A stretch of 64,000 nucleotides of DNA from Pseudomonas orientalis (GCF_022807995.1 NZ_CP094351.1:1395001-1459000); one strand, 5' to 3'. Shown: positions 32,352-48,387, counted from the stretch's first letter. A program made the numbers and translations. The notes: a model not told the origin generated them from the letters alone.

Positions 32352-33671
32352 ATGAAACCGGCTCTGCCCGCCAAGCTGCTGCAAGCCCTGGCCCCCTGGC
32401 GCAATGCCCCGGCCTGGCACATCGCTTTCTCTGGTGGGCTCGATTCCACCGTGCTGCTGCATCTTCTGGCCACCCTGGCAAAGTCCGAAACGTTACCGCC
32501 CCTCTGCGCCATGCATGTCCATCATGGCCTGCAAACGGCCGCTGATGCGTGGCCCGCTCATTGCCAGTTGGTCTGCGACAGCCTCGGCGTGCCCCTGCGC
32601 ATCCTGCGCGTGCAGGTACAACCCGGCGCCAGCCTTGAGCGTGCGGCCCGTGACGCGCGTTATCTGGCCTTTGCCAGGGTGACCGGGGCAGGGGAAGTGT
32701 TGCTCACCGGTCAACATCGCGACGATCAAGCCGAAACCGTGTTGTTCCGCCTGCTGCGCGGTGCGGGCGTGCGTGGGCTTGCCGCAATGCCTGCGCAGCG
32801 TACGCTGGCGGCGGGGCATCTGGTACGGCCGCTGCTGGATGTCGAGCGTAGCGAGCTGCAAGCCTACGCCCACGACCATCACTTGAAGTGGATCGAAGAC
32901 CCTTCGAACGCTGATCCACGGTTTTCCCGTAATTATCTGAGGCACCGTGTCCTCCCGGTGCTGGCGCAGCGCTGGCCGCAAGTGGTTTCAAGCCTGACCC
33001 GCACGGCTGAGCATGTGGGAGAAGCCCAGGGTTTGCTCGATGAGCTGGCCGTTATGGATCGGCAGCGCGCCGATCAACCTTCGGCGTTTCCCTGGCTGCC
33101 GTTGCACTCTCTGCTTCTGACGCCGTTGCGCGAGCTTTCCGATGCCCGTCAGCGCAACGCACTGCGCCACTGGCTGGCGCCGCTGACCCGCCTGCCCGAC
33201 AGCGACCACTGGGCCGGCTGGATTTCCCTGCGCGATGCCAAGGGCGATGCACAACCCGTATGGCGTCTGGCCGACGGCGAGTTGCATCGTTGCGGCGAGC
33301 GCATCTGGTGGCTGCCCTCTGAGTGGTCGGAATTTTCCGGCGCACCGGTGAGCTGGCCCGATGCGCAAAAAAACCTGGAGCTGCCGGGTAACGGGCAGTT
33401 GAAACTGATGGGCGACGTGCCTGGAGGTCCTCTGGAGGTTCGCTACCGGCAGGGCGGGGAAATCATCGAAGTGCCGGGTCGCGGTCGGCGCGACCTGAAG
33501 CGTCTGTTCAATGAGTGCGGTGTGCCCGGATTCGTCCGTGGCAGATTGCCGCTGCTGTATCGGGGCGAGCAATTGCTGGGTGTGCCCAGCCTTGCCGGGC
33601 TGTGGGCGACATCGAGTGAGCACTGGCAATTGGATTGGTTGCCACAGACCTGCGATCAAGGTTTGAGCTGA
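32352..33671 (+). CDS. tilS: tRNA(Ile)-lysidine synthase TilS
   Basis: Modifies C34 of the AUA-reading tRNA-Ile to lysidine with ATP and lysine. The 439 residues have the PP-loop SGGLDS at 27-32, CAMHVHHGLQTAAD, TGQHRDDQAETVLFRLLRGAG and DPSNADPRFSRNYLRHRVLP. The C-terminal TilS substrate-binding domain follows, with GGEIIEVPGRGRRDLKRLFN near 370-390. The length matches E. coli. It sits between accA and pyrG, usual in pseudomonads. Confidence 0.96.
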   Translation: MKPALPAKLLQALAPWRNAPAWHIAFSGGLDSTVLLHLLATLAKSETLPPLCAMHVHHGLQTAADAWPAHCQLVCDSLGVPLRILRVQVQPGASLERAARDARYLAFARVTGAGEVLLTGQHRDDQAETVLFRLLRGAGVRGLAAMPAQRTLAAGHLVRPLLDVERSELQAYAHDHHLKWIEDPSNADPRFSRNYLRHRVLPVLAQRWPQVVSSLTRTAEHVGEAQGLLDELAVMDRQRADQPSAFPWLPLHSLLLTPLRELSDARQRNALRHWLAPLTRLPDSDHWAGWISLRDAKGDAQPVWRLADGELHRCGERIWWLPSEWSEFSGAPVSWPDAQKNLELPGNGQLKLMGDVPGGPLEVRYRQGGEIIEVPGRGRRDLKRLFNECGVPGFVRGRLPLLYRGEQLLGVPSLAGLWATSSEHWQLDWLPQTCDQGLS

Positions 33672-36427
<2,756 letters not shown>

Positions 36428-36461
36428 GCGGTGTTTCTCCGGTAGAATTTCCACGCTTTAT

Positions 36462-37872
<1,411 letters not shown>

Positions 37873-37953
37873 GCAGTAAATGGTAAAAAGTCGGCCGATT
37901 GCGTCGGAAATCTCACGACAGTGTGAATTTCGGCGCTACTCTGCTGACTGACA

Positions 37954-37985
37954 AGCACAAGCCTGGTTTTTCCAGGCTTCGTGCT
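37954..37985. other. Long hairpin between eno and ftsB
   Basis: AGCACAAGCCTGG (from 37954) pairs with CCAGGCTTCGTGCT (to 37985) around TTTT, with one mismatch. There is no T-run after it, so simple intrinsic termination is unlikely, but it could separate eno and ftsB transcripts. Confidence 0.5.
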
Positions 37986-38043
37986 ATCAGTTGCTGCGAA
38001 AGGTTTGCATGACTGTCTTTTTTCACTGGATACCCGGATTTCG

Positions 38044-38322
38044 ATGCGCAGTCCCAATTGGTTGTTCCTCGTCTTGCTCTTGTTGCTGGCTGGCCTGCAG
38101 TACCGCCTATGGGTCGGTAACGGCAGCTTTGCGCAGGTGGAAGAGCTGACCCAGCAAATTGCCGACCAGCACGCCGAAAACGAACGTCTGCTGGAGCGCA
38201 ACCGCGTCCTTGATGCCGAGGTGCTTGAGCTGAAAAAAGGTACCGAGACCGTCGAAGAGCGGGCTCGCCATGAGCTGGGCATGGTCAAGGAGGGCGAGAC
38301 CCTCTACCAGTTGGCCCAATGA
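38044..38322 (+). CDS. ftsB: Cell division protein FtsB
   Basis: Small bitopic septum protein that forms the FtsQLB complex activating septal wall synthesis. The 92 residues begin MRSPNWLFLVLLLLLAGLQY, a single membrane helix, followed by a periplasmic coiled coil (VEELTQQIADQHAENERLLE and onward) and RARHELGMVKEGETLYQL. The ATG at 38044 is chosen because the open frame upstream (from 37981) would put a non-hydrophobic extension before the membrane helix. The stop overlaps the ispD start. Confidence 0.95.
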   Translation: MRSPNWLFLVLLLLLAGLQYRLWVGNGSFAQVEELTQQIADQHAENERLLERNRVLDAEVLELKKGTETVEERARHELGMVKEGETLYQLAQ

Positions 38323-39029
38323 ACGCTGATTTACCGGCCTTCTGGGCCGTGATTCCTGCCGCGGGCGTCGGTGCCCGTATGGCCGCGGACCGTCCCAAGC
38401 AATACCTGCAACTGGGCGGGCGCACTATTCTCGAACACAGCCTCGGCTGTTTTCTCGACCATCCCTCGCTCAAGGGCCTGGTGGTCAGTCTTGCTGTTGA
38501 TGACCCTTATTGGCCCGCCCTGGCGTGTGCCACTGACCCGCGTATCCAGCGTGCGGACGGTGGTTCGGAACGCTCGGGCTCGGTGCTCAACGCGCTGCTG
38601 CATCTCAACGCCCTGGGCGCCAGTGATGAGGACTGGGTGTTGGTACACGATGCTGCGCGGCCCAATTTGAACCGTGACGACCTCGACAAACTTTTGGCTG
38701 AGCTGGCGGATGACCCGGTGGGCGGTCTGCTGGCGGTGCCGGCTCGCGACACCCTCAAGCGTGCCGACAAGCAGGGCCGCGTGGTGGAAACCGTCGACCG
38801 CCGCCTGATCTGGCAGGCGTATACGCCGCAGATGTTCCGTCTGGGCGCCTTGCATCGTGCCCTGGCCGACAGCCTGGTAGCCGATGCGGTAATCACCGAT
38901 GAAGCCTCGGCCATGGAATGGTCCGGCCAGGCGCCGCGCCTGGTCGAAGGGCGTTCGGACAATATCAAGGTCACCCGCCCCGAAGACCTCGAATGGCTGC
39001 GTCAGCGCCGGGGTTATCAGGCATCCTGA
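38319..39029 (+). CDS. ispD: 2-C-methyl-D-erythritol 4-phosphate cytidylyltransferase
   Basis: Third step of the MEP pathway. The 236-residue nucleotidyltransferase has AVIPAAGVGARMAADRPKQY with the glycine-rich CTP loop, GGSERSGSVLNAL, VLVHDAARPNL and TDEASAMEWSGQAPRLVEG. It is coupled to ftsB by ATGA. ispF, often adjacent in other bacteria, lies 6.2 kb further on. The stop is three bases from the end of the opposing toxin gene. Confidence 0.96.
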   Translation: MNADLPAFWAVIPAAGVGARMAADRPKQYLQLGGRTILEHSLGCFLDHPSLKGLVVSLAVDDPYWPALACATDPRIQRADGGSERSGSVLNALLHLNALGASDEDWVLVHDAARPNLNRDDLDKLLAELADDPVGGLLAVPARDTLKRADKQGRVVETVDRRLIWQAYTPQMFRLGALHRALADSLVADAVITDEASAMEWSGQAPRLVEGRSDNIKVTRPEDLEWLRQRRGYQAS

Positions 39030-39032
39030 CCC

Positions 39033-42000
39033 TCATCCGCCGACTTGCTGCATCCCGGGCTGGTTTTTCAGCTCGCTTACCAATGCCTCAATGCTGTCGA
39101 ATGGCTGCTGATCGATAGACCAGCCGGGCGCATTGATGAAGTACCGACCCGCCTGGCTATTGATCCTGACATTGCGCAGTTCCCCACGTCGGGAGCGATA
39201 GTCAATGTGGCCAGCCTCGCAGAGCATGAATTGACCAGGCTGCGTCAGCAGTGTCCGGGCCGACTTCGTCACTCGACTGTGCGAAGAGCCAGGCTGTGGT
39301 TCCGTTGAGTGCTGCAAGACGGCAGGATCAACGCGCAAGACCAGATTGGCTTTGACCGTGCCTTCCCCTTTGTTGAGGCCCAGGCTGGCAGTGCGCCCCG
39401 GATCGACTTCGATGCCCAGGGGTTGGGCGCCCACCCGGTCTTCAACGCGCAGACCGATGCTGCTGGTGAGTTCGGCAATCCCAGGGATGTCCCTGAAGGT
39501 ATTGGTATGGGTATCGCCCACCAGTGCGACCCATTTACCTGGTTGGCGCTTGGTGGTCTGGACCCATTGAATCACCTCGGTGGCGTAATAGTTCATCATC
39601 CGCTGGCGCAGGGTGCCCGCGCTGTCCTGCATATCGCGAAGTACGTAGCTCGCGGTGCAGTCGATCGGCTGGATCTTGATCCCGGCGTCTCGGGCTTTGG
39701 TGACCACATTTCTGAATGAGTAATAGTGGTTTCGGGGCAGTGGGTAGATCCCGTTCAGAAAGTTTGCCAGTTCCTCGGCCATTGGCGCGTTCCTTGACCG
39801 GTAAAACGCCTTCAACATTGGCATATGCACATCGGTCAACAGATGTTCGAAATAGATGCGTTTGACGCCTTGGCTGGCGAGTAGCTGCATGTTGTCGACC
39901 AGAAAGGCTTTGCTCGATTCGGCGCTGTGGCTTTCGCCGATCACAAGACCGTCGCTGGCACGCAGCAATTTCTCGATAATGTTTTGCTGTGATTCATTCA
40001 AACTCATGCGGGGGAGTACTGGCTGCAGGGGCGAATAGGGCAAGCGGTTAAAGAAGATCGCTGAATCCTGGTTTAATTGGCTTCTTTTCTCAAAGAACAG
40101 TTTCCGGGCGTTTTTGAATGATTGTGCAGCCGTGCCGTAGGGTTCGAAGTCTTCCGAAAACGAGCTGGTGTCAGTGAGCATGTCCGCGAGGGTCTCGCGA
40201 ACGTGCGAAGGCATCTCGTAGGTGCTGAAGAAGCTCGTGTTCTCGGCGCCGCCGAACATTTTGTAAATCCGTTGCCAGGCATTGCGAAATGCTCCACCTC
40301 CGGCCAGGCCAGCGCGCCGCCATTGCCGGTCGGTGCTCTGAATAGCGTAGAGGCCACTGGATTGGATCGTCTCTGGCGCTTTTGGATTGTTCACGAAGAG
40401 CTCAAAAAAACCCCAGTCGTTAGGTTTTGTGTAGGTCAGAAAAATCTCGCCCTGGATCTTGATGGTCTGCATGCCGCTGGGGGTTGTTGCAGCGACCAGT
40501 GGGCGAGTCTCGGTCTGGATTGACGCGGGGGGTGGAGTGATGACCCTGACACTGATCTGACCTTCCTCTGCCCGCGTGGCCTGGTCAAGCACAGGGCGCA
40601 ACGCCTCAAGAGTGCTCACGCCTTTGCCGATGCCGTGGATGACCACCGGGAGCGCGTTCAAGGCGCCGAACACAATGCGCTCGACGGCGTGGGGTTTGTC
40701 TTTAATCACGTCATCGGCGCCGATAGCCATTCCAGCCAAGCCCGATGTCACGAAACAAAACTCCGCCAGCAACGCCGTGCCCATGGTCAGCGCCACGGGG
40801 ATCGCCAGCAGGCAGGCTTTATCCAAGGCGTCGAGGGTATCGGCCTTGAACGTGTCCAGGGGCGAGACAATGGTGTTTGCCGCCATTTTTGCAATGCGTG
40901 TGCGGATCTGCCGCGCGATAAATGCAAAGGGATCACTCCGGAGTGCCGGATACATCGGGTTATTGATGTATTGCTCCGGATCCCAGTAGCCGATGTGCAA
41001 CAAACTGTTGAAGAAACCGGGAGGGCTGGACGATTCCGGGTACATCGCCATGCCGATCAAGGCTTCCTCGGCACCACTGTAGAGCAGGCCGGAGTCAATC
41101 GAGTCAGGTTCAAAATGATTGGTCAGCGCCTTGCGCTGGGTCGGGTCTCTGGCCACTTTCACCAGCGCATTGCGCATGTCCGTTGGGGTTTTGAAACCAT
41201 GGAGAGGGGAGGAATTTCCCGGGATGTACAGGAGAGTGATCTGGCTCTGGCTATCGGTAATCGTGAGCAGATCGGTGGCTTCGAACTGATGAATGCGCAG
41301 CACGCGCACGGACAGGTTCTTATCCAGAGAATAGGGCGCCTGAAAGTCTTCGAGGGTCAGGTTGCCGAAGCTTTTGTCGACGCCGATACCGGCCGCCCGG
41401 GCGGCCAGTCGCCGCTCTGCGTCGGTCAGCGTGAATTCTTCGTACTGATTGAGGTAAGCCTTGGTGAACGCGATGCGCATCAGGGTGGTGTAATTGTCCC
41501 TATGCTCGCTCCAGAACAGTGTGACGGCCTTGTCGTAGGTTTGCTCGAAGTTGCTTGAGTCAATGACCTTCCTGAGAACGGCAGGCGAAAGCTCCAATTG
41601 GGTAGTCCGATCGTAGACCTGAGGTTCGCTTTGCCGGTAGAGCGCCTCATACCGCCTGGGCGGGATCCAGCCGGAAGTAATGAACTCTTCGTTGAACATT
41701 TGCGGGATGCGGTTATCCATCAGGCGCGGCAGTTCAGTGACGATGTTGAAGTACGGCGCGGTGGTGGAAAAGCCTGTGGTGTTGATCATGCCGCCAGGTG
41801 CATGGGGCGCATTGCAGATCATGGCCTCGGTCAGGCTCATGGATTGGACGATCTGTGCGCTGTAGGCCGCGTTGGGGTTGTCGATGTTGTATTCAAGTGT
41901 GGTCAGGAATGTGGTGTCCGGATCCAATATTTCCTGGCTGAACGGTTGCAGATGCTCACACAGCAATTGGGCGGCAATAGCGCCGGGTACTGGAAAGTCT

Positions 42001-42059
42001 GCCAGGACCTTACGGACAAAATGATTGATACGTTGGAGCTGTCGGGCGTTGGACGTCAT
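39033..42059 (-). CDS. Large toxin-like protein: dermonecrotic-toxin-type N-terminal region, hydrophobic helices, C-terminal TIKI/ChaN-like effector domain
   Basis: The gene encodes 1008 residues from the ATG at 42059 (CAGG lies about 8 bases upstream); a GTG at 42098 would add 13. There is no signal peptide. Residues about 1-400 resemble the N-terminal region of the large dermonecrotic-toxin-like proteins of Pseudomonas. Two hydrophobic stretches (about 414-449 and 462-480) could insert into a membrane. The C-terminal domain (about 700-880) shows GLVIGESHSAESSKAFLVDN, RIYFEHLLTDVHM, IQPIDCTASYVL and WVALVGDTHTNTF, the spaced GExH, FEH, ID and GDTH motifs seen in the TIKI/ChaN/erythromycin-esterase-like superfamily, which also occurs in large bacterial toxins. 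It is tail-to-tail with ispD, with no immunity-like or secretion gene beside it. One 60-base line (40081-40140) holds 28 G+C, low for this genome. Target and export are unknown. Confidence 0.7.
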   Translation of the reverse strand: MTSNARQLQRINHFVRKVLADFPVPGAIAAQLLCEHLQPFSQEILDPDTTFLTTLEYNIDNPNAAYSAQIVQSMSLTEAMICNAPHAPGGMINTTGFSTTAPYFNIVTELPRLMDNRIPQMFNEEFITSGWIPPRRYEALYRQSEPQVYDRTTQLELSPAVLRKVIDSSNFEQTYDKAVTLFWSEHRDNYTTLMRIAFTKAYLNQYEEFTLTDAERRLAARAAGIGVDKSFGNLTLEDFQAPYSLDKNLSVRVLRIHQFEATDLLTITDSQSQITLLYIPGNSSPLHGFKTPTDMRNALVKVARDPTQRKALTNHFEPDSIDSGLLYSGAEEALIGMAMYPESSSPPGFFNSLLHIGYWDPEQYINNPMYPALRSDPFAFIARQIRTRIAKMAANTIVSPLDTFKADTLDALDKACLLAIPVALTMGTALLAEFCFVTSGLAGMAIGADDVIKDKPHAVERIVFGALNALPVVIHGIGKGVSTLEALRPVLDQATRAEEGQISVRVITPPPASIQTETRPLVAATTPSGMQTIKIQGEIFLTYTKPNDWGFFELFVNNPKAPETIQSSGLYAIQSTDRQWRRAGLAGGGAFRNAWQRIYKMFGGAENTSFFSTYEMPSHVRETLADMLTDTSSFSEDFEPYGTAAQSFKNARKLFFEKRSQLNQDSAIFFNRLPYSPLQPVLPRMSLNESQQNIIEKLLRASDGLVIGESHSAESSKAFLVDNMQLLASQGVKRIYFEHLLTDVHMPMLKAFYRSRNAPMAEELANFLNGIYPLPRNHYYSFRNVVTKARDAGIKIQPIDCTASYVLRDMQDSAGTLRQRMMNYYATEVIQWVQTTKRQPGKWVALVGDTHTNTFRDIPGIAELTSSIGLRVEDRVGAQPLGIEVDPGRTASLGLNKGEGTVKANLVLRVDPAVLQHSTEPQPGSSHSRVTKSARTLLTQPGQFMLCEAGHIDYRSRRGELRNVRINSQAGRYFINAPGWSIDQQPFDSIEALVSELKNQPGMQQVGG

Positions 42060-42130
42060 GGGCTTGCCTGGATGTGTGCGGTTAAAGCGGCTATTCACCG
42101 TTAACCAGGCAATTCACAGGCGGTAGTTGT

Positions 42131-43027
42131 TTATGCTCGATATACCGGATGGTCACCCAAGCCCTCCTTGAGAAAATCCACCAGCTTCCTGACTTTCGGC
42201 GACAAATGCCGTTGCTGCGGGTACAGCGCCCACACAGCGGTATTTGGCGGCTGGTGGGCCTCAAGCAACGACATCAGTGTCCCGTGTTGCAAATGCTCCA
42301 GTACGTAATAATCAGGCAACTGGCATAACCCCACACCTTGCAGCGCTGCGTCCAGCACCGCCTGCCCACTGTTGCAGCGCCAGTTGCCCTGCACCCGCTG
42401 GGAAAATTCCCGCCCGTCCTGGGCCAATTGCCAGATATCCGAACTGCCGATCAGGCAATTATGCCGACTCAATTCCGACAAGCTGTGAGGCCGACCATAC
42501 CGTTCGAGATAGGAAGGCGATGCGCACAGATACATGCGCCGAGGGGCGAGGCGGCTGGCAACCATGCGCGAGTCTTGCAGGCGACCGAGGCGAATCGCCA
42601 GGTCGAGCCCTTCGTGCACCAGGTCCAACTGGCGGTTGCTCAGCTCGATATCGACCCGCAACTGCGGGTAAAGCGCCATGAACCTTGTTACCAGCGGCAC
42701 GATAAAACGTTCGCCATAGGCCACGGCGCAGGTCATGCGCAACATGCCCTTGGGTTCGCTGGCCAGATCACCCACCGCACGCAAGGCTTCCTCGCGACCG
42801 TCCTGCAAGCGTTGGCAGTGTTGCAGGAAGGTCTGGCCCGCTTCGGTCAGCGTCACCTTGCGTGTACTGCGATAAAGCAGGCGCGTTTGCAGGCGTTCTT
42901 CCAGGCGCGCCACCTGGCGGCTGATATGGGACGACGATACCCCCAGGCGTTCGGCCGCCGCGGTGAATTGGCTGCATTCGGCCACGGCGACGAACTCATC
43001 GATGCCTTCCCAGCGATTCTCCAGCAT
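42131..43027 (-). CDS. LysR-family transcriptional regulator
   Basis: N-terminal winged helix-turn-helix (FVAVAECSQFTAAAERLGVS followed by SSHISRQVARLEERLQTRLL) and a C-terminal periplasmic-binding-type effector domain, about 298 residues. The ATG at 43027 has GGGGA about 8 bases upstream and is preferred to the ATG at 43042. It is divergent from frmA across about 110 bases, so it probably regulates the formaldehyde-detoxification genes. The effector is not evident from sequence. Confidence 0.9.
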   Translation of the reverse strand: MLENRWEGIDEFVAVAECSQFTAAAERLGVSSSHISRQVARLEERLQTRLLYRSTRKVTLTEAGQTFLQHCQRLQDGREEALRAVGDLASEPKGMLRMTCAVAYGERFIVPLVTRFMALYPQLRVDIELSNRQLDLVHEGLDLAIRLGRLQDSRMVASRLAPRRMYLCASPSYLERYGRPHSLSELSRHNCLIGSSDIWQLAQDGREFSQRVQGNWRCNSGQAVLDAALQGVGLCQLPDYYVLEHLQHGTLMSLLEAHQPPNTAVWALYPQQRHLSPKVRKLVDFLKEGLGDHPVYRA

Positions 43028-44248
<1,221 letters not shown>

Positions 44249-44257
44249 AGCAGCGGT

Positions 44258-44325
44258 AAGTGACAAGCTACAAGCTGCAAGTGGCTGTACGCCTTCTTGC
44301 CGCTTGAAGCTTGCAACTTGCAGCT
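44258..44325. repeat. CAAGCTGCAAG-type repetitive palindrome between frmA and fghA
   Basis: AGCTGCAAGT (44273-44282) and ACTTGCAGCT (44316-44325) are perfect inverted arms within a run of related units (CAAGCTACAAGCTGCAAG; CTTGAAGCTTGCAACTTG). A similar CTTGTAGCTTGTCGCTTCG stretch lies at 738-756. This looks like a dispersed intergenic repeat. Confidence 0.5.
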
Positions 44326-44337
44326 GGGAGAATTCCC

Positions 44338-45183
44338 ATGCCCCTGGAAAATATTTCCTGCCAGAAAAGCTTCGGCGGCTGGCATAAACGCTATAAGCAT
44401 CACTCCGATGTGCTCGATTGCGACATGACCTTCGCGGTCTACCTGCCGCCGCAAGCGGAGCAGGGCGGCAAGCTGCCGGTGCTGTATTGGCTGTCCGGCC
44501 TGACCTGCACCGATGAGAATTTCATGCAGAAGGCCGGCGCCCAGCGCCTGGCCGCCGAGTTGGGCTTGATCATCGTGGCGCCGGATACCAGCCCGCGCGG
44601 CCCCGGTGTTCCCGATGACCCGGATAACGCTTGGGACTTTGGCCTGGGCGCCGGCTTCTATTTGAACGCCACCCAGCAGCCCTGGGCCAGGCATTATCGG
44701 ATGCATGACTACGTGGTGCAGGAATTGCCGGCGTTGGTGGAAGCGCATTTCCCTGCTTCGCACAAGCGTGGTATCAGCGGCCATTCTATGGGCGGCCATG
44801 GTGCATTGGTCTGCGCGCTGCGTAACCCAGGGCGCTACCAGTCGGTATCGGCGTTTTCGCCGATCAATAATCCGATGGATTGCCCCTGGGGCCAGAAAGC
44901 CTTCTCCCATTACCTGGGCGAGGAGCGCTCGAAGTGGCGTGAATGGGACGCCTGCGTGCTGATCAGCGAGGCCGCCGAACAGCTGCCGCTGCTGGTGGAC
45001 CAGGGCGATCGCGATGATTTCCTCGCCGTGCAGCTCAAGCCCGAGGCCCTGCAGCAGGCGGCCAAGGCCGCCGGTTATCCGCTGGAACTGCGGCTGCAAC
45101 CTGGCTACGACCACAGCTACTTCTTTATCGCCAGCTTCATCGACGACCATTTACGCCATCATGCGCGTGCTTTGCTCGGTTAA
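44338..45183 (+). CDS. fghA: S-formylglutathione hydrolase
   Basis: Serine hydrolase (esterase D family) releasing formate and glutathione, the second step after frmA. The 281 residues start at 44338, where GGGAG precedes the ATG. Motifs: [53 protein letters not shown] with catalytic S150, and [18 protein letters not shown] carrying the histidine. It forms a two-gene detoxification unit with frmA. Confidence 0.96.
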   Translation: MPLENISCQKSFGGWHKRYKHHSDVLDCDMTFAVYLPPQAEQGGKLPVLYWLSGLTCTDENFMQKAGAQRLAAELGLIIVAPDTSPRGPGVPDDPDNAWDFGLGAGFYLNATQQPWARHYRMHDYVVQELPALVEAHFPASHKRGISGHSMGGHGALVCALRNPGRYQSVSAFSPINNPMDCPWGQKAFSHYLGEERSKWREWDACVLISEAAEQLPLLVDQGDRDDFLAVQLKPEALQQAAKAAGYPLELRLQPGYDHSYFFIASFIDDHLRHHARALLG

Positions 45184-45208
45184 TGTGAGGCAAAAGTAGG
45201 TAGAATCA

Positions 45209-45237
45209 CGCCCTGAATTAAATCGGGGCGTTTTTTT
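45209..45237 (+). terminator. Hairpin with seven-T tract directly abutting the ispF start codon
   Basis: CGCCC (45209-45213) pairs with GGGCG (45226-45230), followed at once by TTTTTTT (45231-45237) and then the ispF ATG. It has the form of an intrinsic terminator for fghA, yet occupies the place where an ispF ribosome-binding site would be. TAGAAT at 45201-45206 could be a -10 element for an ispF transcript. Confidence 0.65.
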
Positions 45238-45711
45238 ATGCGTATTGGCCACGGCTACGATGTGCACCGTTTCGCTGAAGGCGATTTCATCACTTTGGGC
45301 GGCGTGCGTATCGCGCACCATCATGGGCTGCTGGCTCATTCCGACGGCGACGTTGTGCTGCATGCCCTGAGCGATGCCTTGCTCGGCGCGGCCGCATTGG
45401 GCGATATCGGCAAGCACTTTCCGGACACCGATCCCACCTTCAAAGGCGCGGACAGTCGTGTCCTGCTGCGTCATGTCGTCGCCTTGATCCATGCCCGGGG
45501 CTGGAAAGTCGGTAACGTCGATAACACCATCGTGGCCCAGGCGCCGAAAATGGCTCCGCATATCGAATCCATGCGTGCCCTGATTGCCGCAGACCTGCAA
45601 ATAGAGTTGGACCAAGTGAACGTGAAAGCCACCACCACCGAAAAGCTCGGGTTTGCCGGTCGTGAAGAGGGCATCGCCGTGCACTCCGTCGCCTTGTTGC
45701 TGCGCGCATGA
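45238..45711 (+). CDS. ispF: 2-C-methyl-D-erythritol 2,4-cyclodiphosphate synthase
   Basis: Trimeric zinc enzyme of the MEP pathway that closes the cyclodiphosphate ring. The 157 residues contain [10 protein letters not shown] (DxH zinc site), [31 protein letters not shown] and [20 protein letters not shown]. The start codon directly follows a hairpin and seven T bases, with no purine-rich ribosome-binding site visible. The next in-frame candidate would remove the conserved N terminus, so the start stands. truD overlaps its stop by four bases. Confidence 0.96.
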   Translation: MRIGHGYDVHRFAEGDFITLGGVRIAHHHGLLAHSDGDVVLHALSDALLGAAALGDIGKHFPDTDPTFKGADSRVLLRHVVALIHARGWKVGNVDNTIVAQAPKMAPHIESMRALIAADLQIELDQVNVKATTTEKLGFAGREEGIAVHSVALLLRA

Positions 45712-46753
45712 ACGAATTTGAATTGCTCGGCCCGCGTGCCTATGGCGAAGCCTTGGGCAGCGCGGTATTGAAGGCGACTGCCGAAGATTTCCAGGTCGAT
45801 GAGGTGCTCGACATCCCGTTGACCGGCGAGGGCGAGCACCTGTGGTTGTGGGTGGAGAAGCGCAACCTGAATACCGAGGAAGCGGCGCGGCGTATCGCCA
45901 AGGCCGCTGGCGTGCCGTTGCGCACCGTCAGCTATGCCGGGCTCAAGGATCGTCAGGCATTGACCCGTCAGTGGTTCAGCGTGCAATTGCCCGGCAAGGG
46001 CGATCCGGACATGCGTGCCGCCGAGAACGACACCCTCAGGATCCTGAAAACCGCCCGGCACAAGCGCAAGCTGCAGCGCGGTGCCCATGCAGCCAACGGC
46101 TTTACCCTGCGCCTGACCCAGTTGGCCGCCGATACCGGCGCCATCGATGCGCGTCTGCAGGAGATCGCCCGGCACGGTATTCCCAACTATTTCGGTGCCC
46201 AGCGCTTTGGCCATAACGGCGGCAATGTCGTCGACGCCCGTGACTGGGCGGCGCGCAAGGCCTTGCCGGAGCAGCGCAATGTGCGTTCGCGGTTACTGTC
46301 CACCGCCCGCAGCTTTCTGTTCAACAAGGTGCTGGCGGCGCGTGTCGCCGACGGCTCGTGGCAGCGCGCCCAAGTCGGTGACCTGCTGGCCTTCACCGAC
46401 AGCCGCAGCTTTTTCCCGGCCGGGGAGGCTGAATGCAGCGACCCGCGCCTGGCAATCCTGGACCTGCATCCCACCGGCCCGCAGTGGGGTGAGGGCGACT
46501 CGCCAGCGAAAGGTCCTACATATGAATTGGAACAATCTGTAGCCGCCGCAGAAGCTGACCTGCGTGATTGGCTAGTGAATGCGGGCATGAGCCAAGAACG
46601 TCGCATTCTGCGACTGCCCATTGGCGGGTTGACGTGGCATTATCCCGGGCCTGACATTCTGCAATTGGAATTCGTCCTGCCGGCCGGATGCTTCGCCACT
46701 GTACTGGTGCGCGAACTTGTTGATCTGGTGCCGGTGGGGCCGACGGACAACCC

Positions 46754-46766
<13 letters not shown>
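45708..46766 (+). CDS. truD: tRNA pseudouridine(13) synthase TruD
   Basis: Makes pseudouridine 13 in tRNA-Glu. The 352 residues have [37 protein letters not shown], the catalytic aspartate D81 in [33 protein letters not shown], and [15 protein letters not shown] leading into the TRUD insertion domain. It is coupled to ispF (ATGA) and overlaps surE by 13 bases, within the conserved ispF-truD-surE-pcm-nlpD-rpoS run. Confidence 0.96.
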
Positions 46767-48180
<1,414 letters not shown>

Positions 48181-48320
48181 CATTTATTTGCCGGCAGTGA
48201 ATTCCATGGTCGCGGATGTGTCTTACAGCGGGGTCTATGGATTCAACAGTGGCGGAGCCGGGATTAAACATGATGAATGTTTCGTTTCAGCCGTGTGCCG
48301 ATAAAAAGCCAACGCCCAGT

Positions 48321-48326
48321 TATACT
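48321..48326 (+). promoter_or_regulatory. Candidate -10 element for nlpD
   Basis: TATACT lies about 60 bases before the nlpD start in the 207-base pcm-nlpD gap. No good -35 is seen at 17 bases (CCGATA), so this is tentative. The rest of the gap shows no gene. Confidence 0.3.
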
Positions 48327-48387
48327 TGCGTCATCTTTCAAGCCTGATACAGGCGTTAATGTTCAGCCACCACAAAGGGAGCGGCGG

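Noticed and set aside
42060..42098. GTG start for the toxin gene, 13 codons upstream
   Set aside because: No ribosome-binding site precedes it, whereas the ATG at 42059 has CAGG at a workable distance; it remains possible.
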